A model generated the notes under the pieces. It searched no databases and was not told the origin of the DNA. It saw only the letters and a program-made list of their open reading frames with translations. From NCBI RefSeq assembly GCF_000165425.1, contig NW_001799455.1, forward strand, positions 248,001 through 312,000: a stretch of 64,000 nt of DNA, read 5' to 3'. Origin of the DNA: Paramecium tetraurelia. Taxonomy: Eukaryota > Ciliophora > Oligohymenophorea > Peniculida > Parameciidae. The number at the start of each line of letters is the position of its first letter. Positions within the stretch are counted from its first letter, which is position 1. Both the position numbers and the translations under genes were made by a program. Positions 10,998-23,001 of this stretch are shown piece by piece.

Positions 10998-11988
10998 TCA
11001 TTGTCTTTAATACCATCCTATTTCACATTTTCCTGGTTTATAGCATTAATTGTGTTCATATTCTAGTTATCTTTTTGCTTCTTAAGCTTTTAGAGTAGTT
11101 TATTTTTGCTTATCTTAATCCCGCTTTTTCTGATTTTTTTTTGCCTATTTATCTGCATTTTTCTCTTTCCTTTCGCTTTCCTTTTCAAGCATTTGAGTAA
11201 ATTCTTCCATATCTTTTCTGTAATTGTCCTTCAGGTCCCACCAAATTGGAGTTTTATAATCCTCTTCAGTCAATCTTAACCACAATACTAATGAATATTA
11301 AGATGGAATTACCTGGCTCTACCTTTGTGAGATTCACATACATAGTTCCTACAGACTCCACTTTTTCATAACTAGTAGCCGGGTCAATTAGTTTATACAA
11401 TTTAATGGCATATCTATATTTGAATGGAATATGGGAAACTATTCCAAATGCTTCTATCAAGAGGGAATCACTCTTTATTTCAACTACCTCCAACTTTGCA
11501 TTCAAACAAGCAGGGGCATCTTGTCTGTGAGAGAACTTGATATTGATAAATGTAGCGTTTTTTGATTGAGCCCATTACACTACAGGCTAGACAACTTAAA
11601 CTTGATTGCTTTGTGCCATTGCCAATTTGAATAGAGTTTACATTTCTCTTTAGCTGAGATACTTATCATTCTTTAAGAATGCACTAAATAAATTAAAGAA
11701 CAATACACAATTCTATCAGTAATATCGATATGATTCAAGAGGAAATAATTCTCATAAAGACTCAGCGCAACTTTATAATATCCTCTTGAAATGATAAATT
11801 CCAAACATTCATACTCGATCTGATGATTCTTTACTACATGATCCTCAAAGTATATCTATATTTTAACTAGGAATTTAAAAATGATTATTACCTTCAGGAT
11901 CACCAATGGTGAATTGTTCTAAATAGCATTTCTTGAGTAAGTCTTGAGAAGCTACAGAAACACTAATCAAGAATGTAAGAAAAAGCAT
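10998..11988 (-). CDS. Secreted or ER-luminal CS (p23/NudC-like) domain protein
   Basis: About 305 residues after removing introns of 25 nt (11867-11891), 23 nt (11684-11706) and 25 nt (11288-11312); the total is then divisible by three. The first 18 residues, MLFLTFLISVSVASQ, form a clean signal peptide. Residues 150-260 have the CS-domain pattern: VVQWAQSKNATFINIKF, alternating beta strands, then VLWLRLTEEDYKTPIWWDL, matching the conserved 'L...W..L' end of p23/NudC-like folds. The tail is Lys/Gln-rich coiled helix. CS domains usually bind Hsp90 or other chaperones in the cytosol. A signal peptide suggests an ER-luminal partner; this is inference. There is no obvious KDEL-type retention signal, as the protein ends GWYQRQ. 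Confidence 0.78.
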
Positions 11989-12032
11989 ATTAAATTACGT
12001 GTATTTTAATAATTAAGAAATTTCTATATTAA

Positions 12033-13183
12033 ATGAAATAGCTGAATCGTACTTAAAATGAATAAAATCTTGTACACTCTGCAATTGCCTAAATCAGAAA
12101 ATAATACTAAAATGCGGAGTCTGAAGAAGTCCCCCAAGATTTGCTGGAGAATAAATACTACAAAGAATATGAGCCACTCGATAAACTAGAATTATTAGCA
12201 GATCAACACATAAAATATTGTACAAAGAGACTATTAAATATTGGTTACTCTATTCTCTATTTGGATGTTGGGTAACCTTGGTGTATATATTGGCCACTAA
12301 ATGCTTTGAGTATCTTATAAGAAGATGTATCAAAATATGAAGAAAAAATTCTCTAATATTTGCAGCAATGCAAAATTGGAGGCTTTGGTGGGGGTCCCTA
12401 TTAATTTGAACATTTAGCACCTACTTATTCGTCTTTGTTAAGTATAAATAATTCGTATTGTAGCATTATTCATTCTTGGATCTCCAGCTTCTTTAGGATT
12501 GATTGATAGAAAGGGATTGGAAAATTTCTTCTGGTCTATATAGGATCCAAGGGAAAAGGGATCTTATTTAATGCATATAAACGGAGAAGCAGACATGAGG
12601 GCTGTATATATAGTTGTGATAATGGTGGTCATTCTAAAATTAGAGTATCAATATTTGCAAATATATTAGTCCCAAGTTATTGGATGGTTGTGCTGAGTAT
12701 ATTGCATCATGTCAAACTTATGAAGGAGGTATTGGAGCTGTTAGGTATTCTGAGGCTCATGGAGGATATGCTTATTGTGGATACGCTGCTTTAGTGTGTA
12801 TGGGCAAGGCACATTACATAGATTAAGAGAAACTATTGAATTGGTTAGTGAGTAGATAAATGGAAAATGAAGGAGGTTTCAATGGTAGGACAAATAAAGT
12901 CGTGGATTCCTGTTACTCATTTTGGCAAGGAGCTATATTCAATTTGCTCATGTTATCTGGCTATGTCAATGAATAGTTAATGGATGTATAAGAATTAAAG
13001 ACCTATATTCAAATGTGTCAAAACCCGGCAGGAGGAATATTTGATAAACCAAGTAAGAACCCCGATACTTATCATACATGTTATGGATTAAGTGGTTATT
13101 CTTTGTCAGATAGTAACTTTTAGAATCCAATTTACAATGTTCCAAATAAATGTATAGATTTTGTGCAAAAATTCTTCTAATGA
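12033..13183 (+). CDS. FNTB: Protein farnesyltransferase subunit beta
   Basis: Catalytic beta subunit of protein farnesyltransferase, which attaches farnesyl to the Cys of C-terminal CaaX boxes with a Zn ion and an alpha subunit. About 366 residues. The alpha-alpha barrel repeats are clear: GGFGGGPYQFEHLAPTY, EGGIGAVRYSEAHGGYAYCG and GGFNGRTNKVVDSCYSFWQG. The last contains the zinc-binding Asp and Cys (DSCYSFW), and the zinc His lies in PDTYHTCYGLSG. Introns of 22 nt (12442-12463) and 28 nt (12616-12643) restore the frame. The sequence MHINGEADMRAVY corresponds to the 'DG E.D.R..Y' substrate-site segment. The family is usually longer at both ends (over 400 residues), so this is a compact version. 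It would prenylate Ras/Rheb-type GTPases in the cytosol. It starts 45 bases from the divergent CS-domain gene. Confidence 0.93.
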
Positions 13184-13366
13184 TCATAGGTTTTGAAATA
13201 CATTTACATATATTTCATATTTCAAAATCTAGAAGGGTTATTATTAAATATTATATCATTTTCATTACATTATTTTATATTAAGAAATAGTATTATTAAA
13301 GAATTATCAACTATTAAATATAAACATAGAAGAAATTGAATTAATATCGAATGTTTTTTATTTTAC

Positions 13367-14158
13367 TCATATTATTTTCTTGTCTACTTTCGATTTATTA
13401 TACATATAAGCAGGACATACGTATTCTCCACAATTACATTTAGATCCAATATATTTAAAGTCGCCTACCCTTTAATTACATTTTTAGCAAGATATTTTAC
13501 CATCTTATTCATACTCTTCTATGAAATGAGGTCTTTCAATGAAATAATGATTGCATTCAGGCTCTAAATGATATTAAATCAACTATTACTTATTCCATGA
13601 ACCAAAACTGCTGACACAAATACATCAGTTCTACACTTGATACATTTAAAGGCACAGTCTTTCTAAGTTCTGATTTAAGGTTTAAGTTGAGCTGAGATCT
13701 ATTAGAAATACTGATCTAACTAAATTAGTTCCTATTCTTCCTAGATCTTACTTGAAACCTTAATGTCTGGCTTTTTGAATGAGATAGTTTGTAGAATTTC
13801 ATTTAAATTGCATTAAGTGATCTTTTAAACTACAGCTGCAATAAGAGCTGGAGCTCTATTAATTCCAAATTGACTGTGGATCAAGACATTTCCATCTTTA
13901 TTTTGTTAAAACCATTGTAGGGTTTGGTTAGGCAGGATTTCACCATGTTCTTAGATATTTAACTTCGAGTAATTAAATTATTATTTAAACTCATAGACAT
14001 TTGGGCATTCAGAAGTACCAAAACTATTTAATTTCATATGCCTTACAATTAATGATATGTTTGATTTGTTTTTACTCCAAGAAATTTAAATTGGAGGCAT
14101 CGTTTATTGATCCAATATAGATTTATTGTGAAGGCGAAAAGGTAAAGACGTATGCCAT
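13367..14158 (-). CDS. Yvh1/DUSP12-type phosphatase with Cys-to-Ser active site (pseudophosphatase)
   Basis: Two parts identify the Yvh1/DUSP12 family. The N-terminal dual-specificity phosphatase fold begins QIYIGSINDASNLNFLE. The C-terminal Zn module has FKCIKCRTDVF, GKISCQKCNQRVG and SKCNCGEYVCPA, with KSKVD after it. The P-loop reads LIHSQFGINRAPALIAAVV: the catalytic Cys of HCxxxxxR is Ser, while the Arg is kept, so phosphatase activity is not expected but phospho-ligand binding is possible. In other eukaryotes Yvh1 works in 60S ribosome maturation through its Zn module, independent of catalysis. A 26-nt intron (13564-13589) fits. The 5' join (around 14024-14090) is uncertain: a 34-nt intron ending AAG keeps the frame, whereas the tempting 23-nt GT-TAG intron does not. 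Confidence 0.82.
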
Positions 14159-14358
14159 TAATTAAAATAATTTATATATTAAAAATAATATATATATATA
14201 TGAATCATTTACTATTTTGAGATAATACTTGACCGATTGAAATACTCCAGATAAGATGAGTCATATTTATTGAACAAATCTCAAATTTCAAAATAAATTG
14301 GAAAATAAAAAATTATTCAAAGAGAGATTTTGATTCACATTTATTTAATTATATAATT

Positions 14359-17002
14359 ATGGAATTAAAGAATAAATATAAGTTTTTAGGTCTAACAGCA
14401 ATTTTAGCATTGACTGGTTTTTTCTACATCCAAAAGAAAAAGAACAGACCCTTTAGTTAACAGATAGCAGAAAAAATTAAAGGACTGTTTGAGAGAATTG
14501 ATTCTCACTTCGGAGGCCAATAGGTAGAAGAAGTAATAGTCTGTCATTATCCAAGCTGAATAAATCTCTTATAAATAATGAAGAATTTATGGAAATCCTA
14601 TAGAATGCAGCAAAGGATTTCTTTGACTTAAAAAAAGTAGATGAGGAAATATCCAAAGTGGATTTTATTGGATAATTATCAATCATAAATAAATAAATTA
14701 ATTAATTATTAGAAATAAGACTCGTTGCCTAATATGTTGAAAAGTAAAAGTAATAATAAATATATAGAAATTCACTGCGATCAGTTCAAGAACAAATTAT
14801 TCAGAAGTTGGCATCATAGAGAGTGACCAAAAAGCAACCTATTATTTAGTTTGGAGATGCTGCTATGGAATTTTTAATATTTGTTTAATGCTCTTTCCTC
14901 CATTTGTTACATGAAGTGGAAAATACGTTGCAAGAGTTAACGAATCCTCAAAAAATAGTTTCACTTAATTGCTATTTGATGTGCATCTTAGATTACTTAA
15001 ACAAACTATTGGCTAAGTATCCAAATTTGAGAAATCTAGTAGCAATAGTAATGCTTGAGAAAATAGGATCCAATTAATTTAATTTCGACTTTTAGCATGA
15101 ATGCAAGGATCTCTATTATACTAAAGGCATCAAAGACTGCAAAATTCTCAATAGTTGTGATTGTTGCATCTTTGAATTACTCAGCAGATATATTTCAATA
15201 TTTTAAACTTCTGTTTAGAAAGATTTGTTTGAATTCTTCAAATGTAATCAATTATTTTAGACTCATGAACATTTGTTGTAAATGGGGAAAATATTATTCA
15301 AAAACACATTCTATTTAGGAGGACAGTTGAGCCAAGACTAACTGTATTATATTGACACCTTTTCACCTCTACATGGTCTATTAATAGAAGCAACCTCTAA
15401 TTCAAGTGTATAGGAAGAACTACTGAAGTCGGAGGAGTTCGGAGTTAATATTTAATACCTTGAAAAAGTAATAAATTCACATGAAAATCCTTTTTTAAAT
15501 AAATTGCTAGCAAGTTTGATTGACATGTATGCAATTACTTATCCATTGTTTTATAATTTAAATGCATTGAAATAAATTATCAATGAAGATCAAAAAATAG
15601 AATCTATTCTGAGTACATTTTTCGGAGTGTTATTGAACTTAGAGAATCGAGAAACGTATGATTCGAATAAATGTATTACAATATATGAAATTAGAAAATG
15701 AAATTAGTATTTTGGATTGGTTTGCTCTGAATATGGGAACAATATTCACTTAGTAATTGCTGGGAAATATATCCGTTGAATTTATTCTCTAATTGCTCAA
15801 GCTTCAAGAGATTTAAAAAAAAATCTTATTTACTTATATCTATTGTTTAAGGGTCTCTCAAAATAAAAGAATCCAAGACAGACAATCAAAAAAGAAAAAT
15901 GTCGACACCAATTCTCTCATCACCAAATTAATTAGTTTGGTTGTGATTTCATTATTAAAAGATGATTTTAGTAATCAAAATATGGATTCTGTCATGAAGA
16001 ATTTAGGCTTTGTTGACGAAGATGAAAGATAGAATATACTCTTAAATATACTCAGAATTCAATTTGAAATGCCTTCTATGAATTTGAATTATCTCAAGTA
16101 TGTCTCTACTAAATGTCAATAAATATCTGAGGAAACCTACCATTCCTTTAATGGATACTTCACCAATGTCTTGAATCCTACCACTCTTTCCTATGATCAA
16201 TATATGATTTCAATGCAATTAGGAATCATCTATGGGAAGGTTGACTCCTTCTTTGCTTCTATTGGATAGAGTTTTCTGAGAGATCTCTAACAATTTGAAT
16301 AATATAAGGACTTCTTATAAAGAGATGTAAATATTTTCATCTAAATTTCTTAGCTTATTCTTATAGTAGATTTGATGGAAAATCCTTATTACTTTGCTAA
16401 TGTTTTAATTCACAATGGTAATTGCCCTGAGGATGTTTATAAAAATTTACTCAAAAAGGTTGCAATTACTATTTGGTAATTAAATCCTAAAATCAGATTT
16501 TCACAATTGCAATATCAGATATCTTTACTTTTAAAATTAGAAGTCTTGCCCTAAGATATTAAAGAAATGTTTATTGTAGATTAGAATAACATCATTAAAT
16601 TAAAGGAGCAATATGAATAATTATGGCCATTTATGTGTTTGTAAAGAGATTTATAATCAGTTGAAGTGTATTTGAAACTAGTTGCAGATGAAGTGCTATT
16701 CAATGAAGTATATAATCCCTTTGATTAGCTAGTTGTTGCAAGATTAGGCCAGTTTTGAATTCTTATCCAGAATACAAGAAGTCATGTTCAGGAGTCCCAA
16801 CTTCATATAAATAATTTATCAATTGTTAATGTGTGCCAATAGAATGAATCTTAAAATTTGGTTAGGAAAAATATTGTTTTACGCCAAGAAGTTTAGTCAT
16901 GTCAATTAAGAGTGCAAAACTTTATTAAAATCAAAGGAGTGCTAATCCTTTATATAAGAAATGCCATCAAATTATAAGAAATTTATGTAAATTGAGAATT
17001 GA
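14359..17002 (+). CDS. Large membrane-anchored protein, unknown family
   Basis: About 860 residues. The start MELKNKYKFLGLTAILALTGFFYIQKKK gives one hydrophobic helix with basic flanks, like an N-terminal signal anchor of an organelle membrane protein. The rest is long alpha-helical, Leu/Ile-rich sequence, for example FGDAAMEFLIFVQCSFLHLLHEV and PTTLSYDQYMISMQLGIIYGK. I see no catalytic motif. Introns of 22 nt (15673-15694) and 25 nt (16708-16732) restore the frame exactly. Near 14510, between the anchor and the main body, the frame changes in a way no usual intron explains; either one base is wrong there or the body begins at the ATG near 14590. I considered Pex3, which has a similar layout, but found no convincing match. 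Confidence 0.65.
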
Positions 17003-17432
17003 AATTTATTTAGAATTATTGATTAATTTTTAATAAAGTTTTTAGATGTATTTTAATTTTATATTGAATGAGTAAAATGAATAAATTGATAATTGATTTA
17101 AGTTTTTAGATACCTACAAAAAAAATAAATATAATTTTAAATCCAAAGAGATTGAAACAAACAAACAAGATCTTAATTATGAGTCATATAAAAATTAAAT
17201 TTCTTTATTGTCTATTTTATTAGCATCTCTTTATTTAATAGCTACGATATTAACAGAAACCTAATTATATTATATTTTTTAATTAATTGTCAAAAAAACA
17301 TAATGATTAATAAAAAACAAAACCTTTGAATATCATAACAAATAGACATACCCTAAAAGCATATATTGATTAACTCAAAAATTATTAACATTTAATCATT
17401 TATTGATCATCTTATATATTATATACTCAAAA
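17003..17432. other. Intergenic between convergent genes
   Basis: About 430 AT-rich bases with no frame resembling protein and no clear repeat. Confidence 0.55.
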
Positions 17433-18536
17433 TCATTGTTAATAGAAATTATGTATATGAGACTCTAATTTTAATTGAACATCCTTTCCACATGATAAAA
17501 AATCATCAATCTGATCTGATTAATAATTTAAAGCCTTCATAAATCCAACAGCAAAAATAAATTTGATAGCTTAGATATTGTAGGTAGGTCTTCCAACATT
17601 ATGCTTTTCATTTAGAGGATCTTATATCAATAGAGTTGGAATTTGATTAACTGCATTTTATGGATTAAAATAAATGGGATAAGCTGAAATCTGTTAGTCA
17701 GGTAGGAATACATAAATGGTTTTTGCAATGTAGTCCATTTCACATCCATAGAGGTACAGAAATTCGACTAAGCATTAACCCAAGGAAAGTTATTGGCCAG
17801 TGCGAGATTGCAAAAAGGAAATGATCATCAAGTTCAACCCATAGCTACTTAATCCTCCTTGATATGGGTCTAGGAGAGAGGATTGAGATAGAAATTACTT
17901 TAATACCATGGTCAAGGGTCTCAATTCTGGCAAATAGTTGAGGTAAGATTTAATTAATGAAACACATTGGATACCATTGTGTCTGGGTTCTTGGAATGAA
18001 ATATCAATTCTTTTGTTAAAATAGTAGCTGACAGACTTCAACTTGAGTACAGGAATAGCAGTGAATAGAATGCATTTAGTTTCTTCTATGAATTTAGTTT
18101 TTGAAAATTCAATTTCCAATTTCTTCATTTGATCAACAATGTACATGGTTTATGCAGTCATGATGACAATATCTATGTCACTGTTAGGCAGGGAGAGTTC
18201 AGTTGCAAAGGATCCATAAACATATGCTTCTTAATTCAGAACTCTCCTGACTGTGGCTTTAATTTTGTTGATTAATTCTTCTAGATTTTGTTGATATTAC
18301 TTGTTGTATTGATCTACTTCTTGGATGTACTTATTGATGCTTAGATTAAGTAAAGTGAGTGAATCTTCTTTGGGAAGTATTTAAACAATTTTTTCAGTTT
18401 AAACATCTGTTTAAACTTCGATCTCTGCCTTTTGTTCTTTAGGAAGAATGTTAAGTAAACGAAGTCGCTCCTTGTTGGATTTAGTAATGGCATCTAGATC
18501 CGAGAGATCAGCCATTGTATGAAACATTTTGGACAT
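17433..18536 (-). CDS. Non-canonical poly(A) polymerase, Trf4/TENT4-like (paralogue 1)
   Basis: DNA polymerase-beta-type nucleotidyltransferase, about 367 residues, intronless in this reading. The active site is YVYGSFATELSLPNSDIDIVI: the GS motif plus the first two Asp. The third Asp is in NKRIDISFQE. PAP/25A-associated landmarks follow: LRPLTMVLKQFL, GGLSSYGLNLMIISFLQ and EKHNVGRPTYNI. In the Trf4 family these enzymes add short A or mixed tails to nuclear RNAs for exosome decay, or to mRNAs. The ATG at 18536 (MSKMFHTMADL) is chosen as the first in frame. All three catalytic Asp are kept, so activity is expected. Close similarity to the neighbour at 18731-20410 marks the two as a duplicated, divergently transcribed pair. 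Confidence 0.9.
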
Positions 18537-18730
18537 TTTATTTAAATTAAAAGTATTTATTAAATATTCGTTTTTGTTGGATGAATTAAGATGTTTTAAA
18601 GCAGATTCGACAGCATTTCCCAATCATAGATAATATATTGTTCAGGAATATTCTATCTCAATAGAAAGATTAGAACCTATTGATAACATTAGTTTATATT
18701 TTGAAGAGAGTAAGGGAAATAGTGGGCCAT

Positions 18731-20410
18731 ATGGAAGACGTCACAAAGTTTGCATTGTCTTTATGGGAGAAGGAAGAGATCTAGATTTCAAAAGAACGTA
18801 TTAATAAAGTGTTTATCCAAATAGTGCATGACGAGATAATATTGAATTTGGTTGAATCGAAATTTTATTACTAAGCTCTTTTGGCAAATAAGAACAGCCA
18901 ATTTTTGAGTAATATTGGAGTTAAACATTAGATAAAAACAAGATATATACGGAAGTCTAAGAATTGTCAGAGTAAAGCAAAAAAGTGAATGATATTTTGA
19001 TCCAAAACTTTAGTGCATAGAGACCCTATCAATTGTTTGTCGAAGAGCAACAAGAATTGTAATCTAAGAAAACTGCTTAGACCCCAAAAATACCATAAGT
19101 ATAGAAGGGATAGAAACTATGTTCGCTAACCTTGAATATTTAGGATCGAGATCAATTGGATAAGTTATACAGAAATAATAAGTAGTATCTACAACAGTTG
19201 GGTATTAAGATGGAATATCCTAAAAATACTACAGCCACACAAACAGAATAAGTAGATGGATTGATGCCACTGAGCAGCAAAAAGAATAAGAATCAATAAA
19301 AGGATTAAAGCAAGGAAATGAAATTCTATGAATATCAACTGGAAATGGGACAATGCACTTAGTATTTGCCTACTTATGATACTGTGGAATAACTCACTTA
19401 AGATATCAAATTGTTTGTTTCCGAAATCGATTAATACAATAAAAAAAATAAGAATGCATTCTAAAAACTTATAGATGAAATTTCAGCTGTTGTAAGTGCC
19501 ACTTATGCCGGAGCTCAAATTGATGTCTATGGATCATATGCAACAGAATTATGTTTACCACACTCAGACATTGATCTGGTGATTAAAATATCCAATCAAC
19601 ATGAGAAGTTCGTGACTGATATTTTATAAAGAATTGAGGTTGAATTGAAGAAATGCAAATTCATTGAGGAAACTAAATGTGTTACGTAATCAACCACTCC
19701 AGTGCTCAGAGCAAAATGCAATAAGTAGTATATGAATAAGAGACTTGACATTTCCATCCAAGAGACCAAACATAATGGTTTATAATGTGTCTAGTTGATT
19801 CGTAAGTATATCAAAAATTACGAACCCCTCAAACCATTGACACTTATTATGAAGTAGTTTCTTCACAAGAGTGATCTCTCTGACACCTACAGTGGTGGCT
19901 TAAGCTCTTATGGATTGATATTGATGATTGTGTCATTTCTATAAAGCTATCAAAATCAGGATAAGAGCTGGCCAACAATAGGTACCTTGCTTATTGAATT
20001 CCTGAATGTCTATGGATGTGAATTAGACTACGCAGGAAAAACCATCTGTCCTGATCAACCTGAAGTTTTTGAGTAGGAAACTACTATAATCTTTGACCCT
20101 CACAATTTTGCTTATTGCCAATAACAAAGCCTTGTCATCATTGACCCACTCAATCCATAAAATAATGTTGGACGTCCATCTTATAATGTTGCCAAGCTCA
20201 AAGTAAATCTTCTTTCTCATCTTAATTTAGCTTGCATTCACTGTGGCTTTTTCTAAGTTGCTTACTTTTGATTCTTCTACTCAATAATACCCACTTAAGT
20301 TCTTTTTCAATTCCGCCCAAAATATTCAATGTTCCCTTCATTCTGTGCTTGTCAATCAATATAAAGCCTATGCAGATCAAATTATGTTTGGTACATCTAC
20401 ACGCTATTGA
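18731..20410 (+). CDS. Non-canonical poly(A) polymerase, Trf4/TENT4-like (paralogue 2)
   Basis: About 540 residues after introns of 29 nt (18985-19013) and 28 nt (20203-20230). The catalytic segment DVYGSYATELCLPHSDIDLVI and the third Asp in NKRLDISIQE are intact, followed by GGLSSYGLILMIVSFLQ and NNVGRPSYNVAKLK. Blocks such as KFIEETKC and HNGLQCVQLI are almost identical to the neighbour (paralogue 1), proving common origin. This copy has a longer, Lys/Gln-rich N-terminal extension of about 200 residues (with a TATQTEQ-like stretch) that the other lacks or has shortened, so partner binding probably differs. The two genes start about 195 bases apart and share one promoter region. Confidence 0.9.
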
Positions 20411-20849
20411 GTTTATACGAAATTTTAGTTATATTTGTATAATATTTTATAATTAAGTGATTTATTATTAAATTATTGGATAAGCTAAAAATAAGTTGGA
20501 TTTCTTGTTAAGAAATTTAATGGTTAATACCTGGTAAATACTTAGAGACTCAAAGAAAATAAAGTGTAATTTATACTAAATGCAATATTAATCTAAAATA
20601 ATAAAAATAAAGTGAGAGATCAGGTTAAACAGGATTTAAGTGAAAGTTAATGTGACTTAGTTGATTATTTGAGTTTGAGCATTCCAATAATATATATATA
20701 TAATAATTAAGCTGATTTAAAGACTAAATTATAGATAGTAGTATCTTTAAAACATTAATAACATTCAATATTTTCTACTATAAAAAGAAGGACTTAAGAG
20801 ATTCTCCAAATACAATTAATTAATTATAATTGTTTACAGTTTTATAAAA
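20411..20849. other. Intergenic between convergent genes
   Basis: About 440 AT-rich bases. No frame looks like protein on either strand. A short TA-repeat occurs near 20690-20702. Confidence 0.55.
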
Positions 20850-22706
20850 TCAAGCATTGTTATTTTATGGCACTTTGTTATTAATGTTTTCAACAGTAAT
20901 TACTTAGATACGACTTTTATTTTTTCTAAAAATTAAATAGATTATTGTAAAGACAATGATAACAAATCCAGAGAATAAGGTGGTCAGTTCATATCCAATT
21001 TTTTCAACGAATGCTCCACAAATAATTGGACCAAATATGTCGCCTAAAGACCAACCAAATTAGTAAAGATTTGCTCCAATCAAATTTGCTTTACATACTC
21101 CAACCTTGTCCACACAGGAGTCACTGATATTTGGTATAAAGAGTGCACAGCCAATGCCCAAACTTATACCTCTCATGAACTCTCCAACAAGAATAAAGGC
21201 AATTGAATGTGGTAACTTAAACACTGTTGGACAATAGAAGAAGAAACTTACTGCCAAAATCCACATTCCGAATTTAAAGAGAGTTTATTCTTAAAAATAA
21301 GTTTAACGAGCCACCAAGATTGCAGATAACAAGTATGTGAAAATAGGAATCATGAAGAGATAAGAGATGTTATACTCTGAAAGACCATAATAATCTCCTA
21401 ATTCGTTAGCCTATAATTATTATAATATTAATTACCAAAAAGGGTCTTAATCCATTTTCTAGAGCAGAAAGCCAAAAGAAAAAGATGAAAGTCACTTGCA
21501 ATGACTTGTTTTTAAAAATATCGACATAATCTTTGACTTCTAATTTACCATCATCCTCTGTAATTTCTTCCTATTCTTGAAGAACCTCCAACTGAGTGCT
21601 ATTCTACATCTTGTTACCACTTTCAAAGAGGCTAACATGATTCATCTTTTAACTATTATTCATCTTAGGAGAATCTGGAATAGAAATTGGTTTGCCTTCC
21701 CTTCTTTATTGGATAATCGATCGTATCTAAGTTTACCATTTGTTAATCGCCTTCTTGTCATGAAGGGTATCCTCTTCACATGATCTGTCCTCTCCTCCAC
21801 TTGAACTGCTCTTTCTCATTCCATTGACTTGTGGAACTTCTAAAGTTTGCATAGTTGTATCATGTCTTTAGAGCTATCCTTCAATAACCTCTGCATTTTA
21901 GACTGACTAATTTAGTAATTCATTCGGTTTGAGTTATTGCTATGATTAATTTAAATCTTCATTCTATTGAATCAAAGAATTATCGTTTTAAACAATAACT
22001 TCGATCGGAGTAATTGTTTAGGACTTGGTAATGGTGATGGGATGATTTTGATTGATTTAAGGTTTGGGTGCTTCCTTCTGTTTCTTCTTTGGAGAAATTC
22101 CTTCAGGTACTTCAGGTAGATAAAAATATTTGTATGTGACCAAGAAACTGACCACATAGATTAATGCCAATCCATAACAAGGAAGCTAATAAGTATCGAA
22201 TGAAATTAGCTAGGCAATCATTGTGAATAACCCTGTACTTGTTATTCTACCGACACAATGACCCATCTCTAATCCTGCAATCTTTTATGTTACATCTTCT
22301 TTAAATAATATAGGCAATGCTGCATATGAGGGGATCAGCAAAAATGATGCTCCCTATTGATATAGACAAATTATAGTACAGATCCTATGATCACTCGAAA
22401 AATGCATGATAACGCAAAAAATAGGCCACCCTCTGAAAATTTAGACACCCCCATTCCTATTGTGGCTATAGAACTCTGTATCAAGCCAATTAATATTGCT
22501 TTCCTCTTAGAACTACACATAGAAACAAACGGTGTAGCAATCACACTTCCAATAGGATAAAATGCAAGCATGATACCAATTTCAGTCTCAGTAAATCCTT
22601 TGTCTTTTGCCACTGGCGAAAAATAAGGTAATAAGGCAGTGTAAACGCTATCTGATATCGCTACCAAGTCAAAAAGAATAATGAAGAGAGTAGTTTGTAA
22701 TTGCAT
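20850..22706 (-). CDS. Major facilitator superfamily transporter
   Basis: About 601 residues with introns of 26 nt (22354-22379) and 25 nt (21411-21435). The MFS pattern is clear: helix 1 LFIILFDLVAISDSVYTALLPYF; an antiporter-type stretch, KGFTETEIGIMLAFYPIGSV; the loop 2-3 region CSSKRKAILIG; and later ICGAFVEKIGYELTTLFSGF. Two six-helix halves are separated by a cytosolic loop of about 170 Gln/Ser/Pro/Lys-rich residues, much longer than usual. The closest families by layout are the vesicular amine / multidrug type (SLC18/DHA1-like), but substrate cannot be inferred. It presumably sits in the plasma membrane or an internal vesicle membrane. The ATG at 22706 (MQLQTTLF) immediately precedes helix 1. 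Confidence 0.88.
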
Positions 22707-22794
22707 ATATTTTATTATTATAGTTCAATCTATGAACATCATTTTCAAAAATATTTAATTTTAATTATTAATCTGACACCATTTATATATTAAA

Positions 22795-23001
22795 ATGACA
22801 TCATTTTTATTAAAAAATCGACTTTTTTCGCAATCATCACCTACTCTCTTTAAAACTCCTTTTTTCAATTCATCCTTCCCTCACATCAGTAATCCAAAAC
22901 ACTTTTGCAACTTCCCTATTAATTTTGTACATTTGAATAAACCCATGATTTTAAGCGTTTCAGTTTCCATTTATTTTAACCTAGGAAATCTCTCACATTG
23001 A
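22795..23001 (+). CDS. Possible small mitochondrial protein
   Basis: A 68-codon frame with ATG and TGA. The N-terminus MTSFLLKNRLFSQSSPTLFK is rich in Leu, Phe, Ser and basic residues with no acids, like a mitochondrial targeting peptide; no family is recognised for the rest. It lies about 90 bases from the divergent MFS gene and overlaps the end of a small minus-strand frame. It could be a chance frame, since only TGA ends frames here. Confidence 0.3.
   Translation: MTSFLLKNRLFSQSSPTLFKTPFFNSSFPHISNPKHFCNFPINFVHLNKPMILSVSVSIYFNLGNLSH

Noticed and set aside
14359-15000. Pex3-like peroxisomal membrane protein
   Set aside because: Only the N-terminal anchor layout agrees; the body lacks the Pex19-binding pattern I would expect.
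20232-20456. Plus-strand frame after the second Trf4 gene
   Set aside because: It is the wrong frame of the last exon of that gene; removing the 28-nt intron 20203-20230 explains the region.
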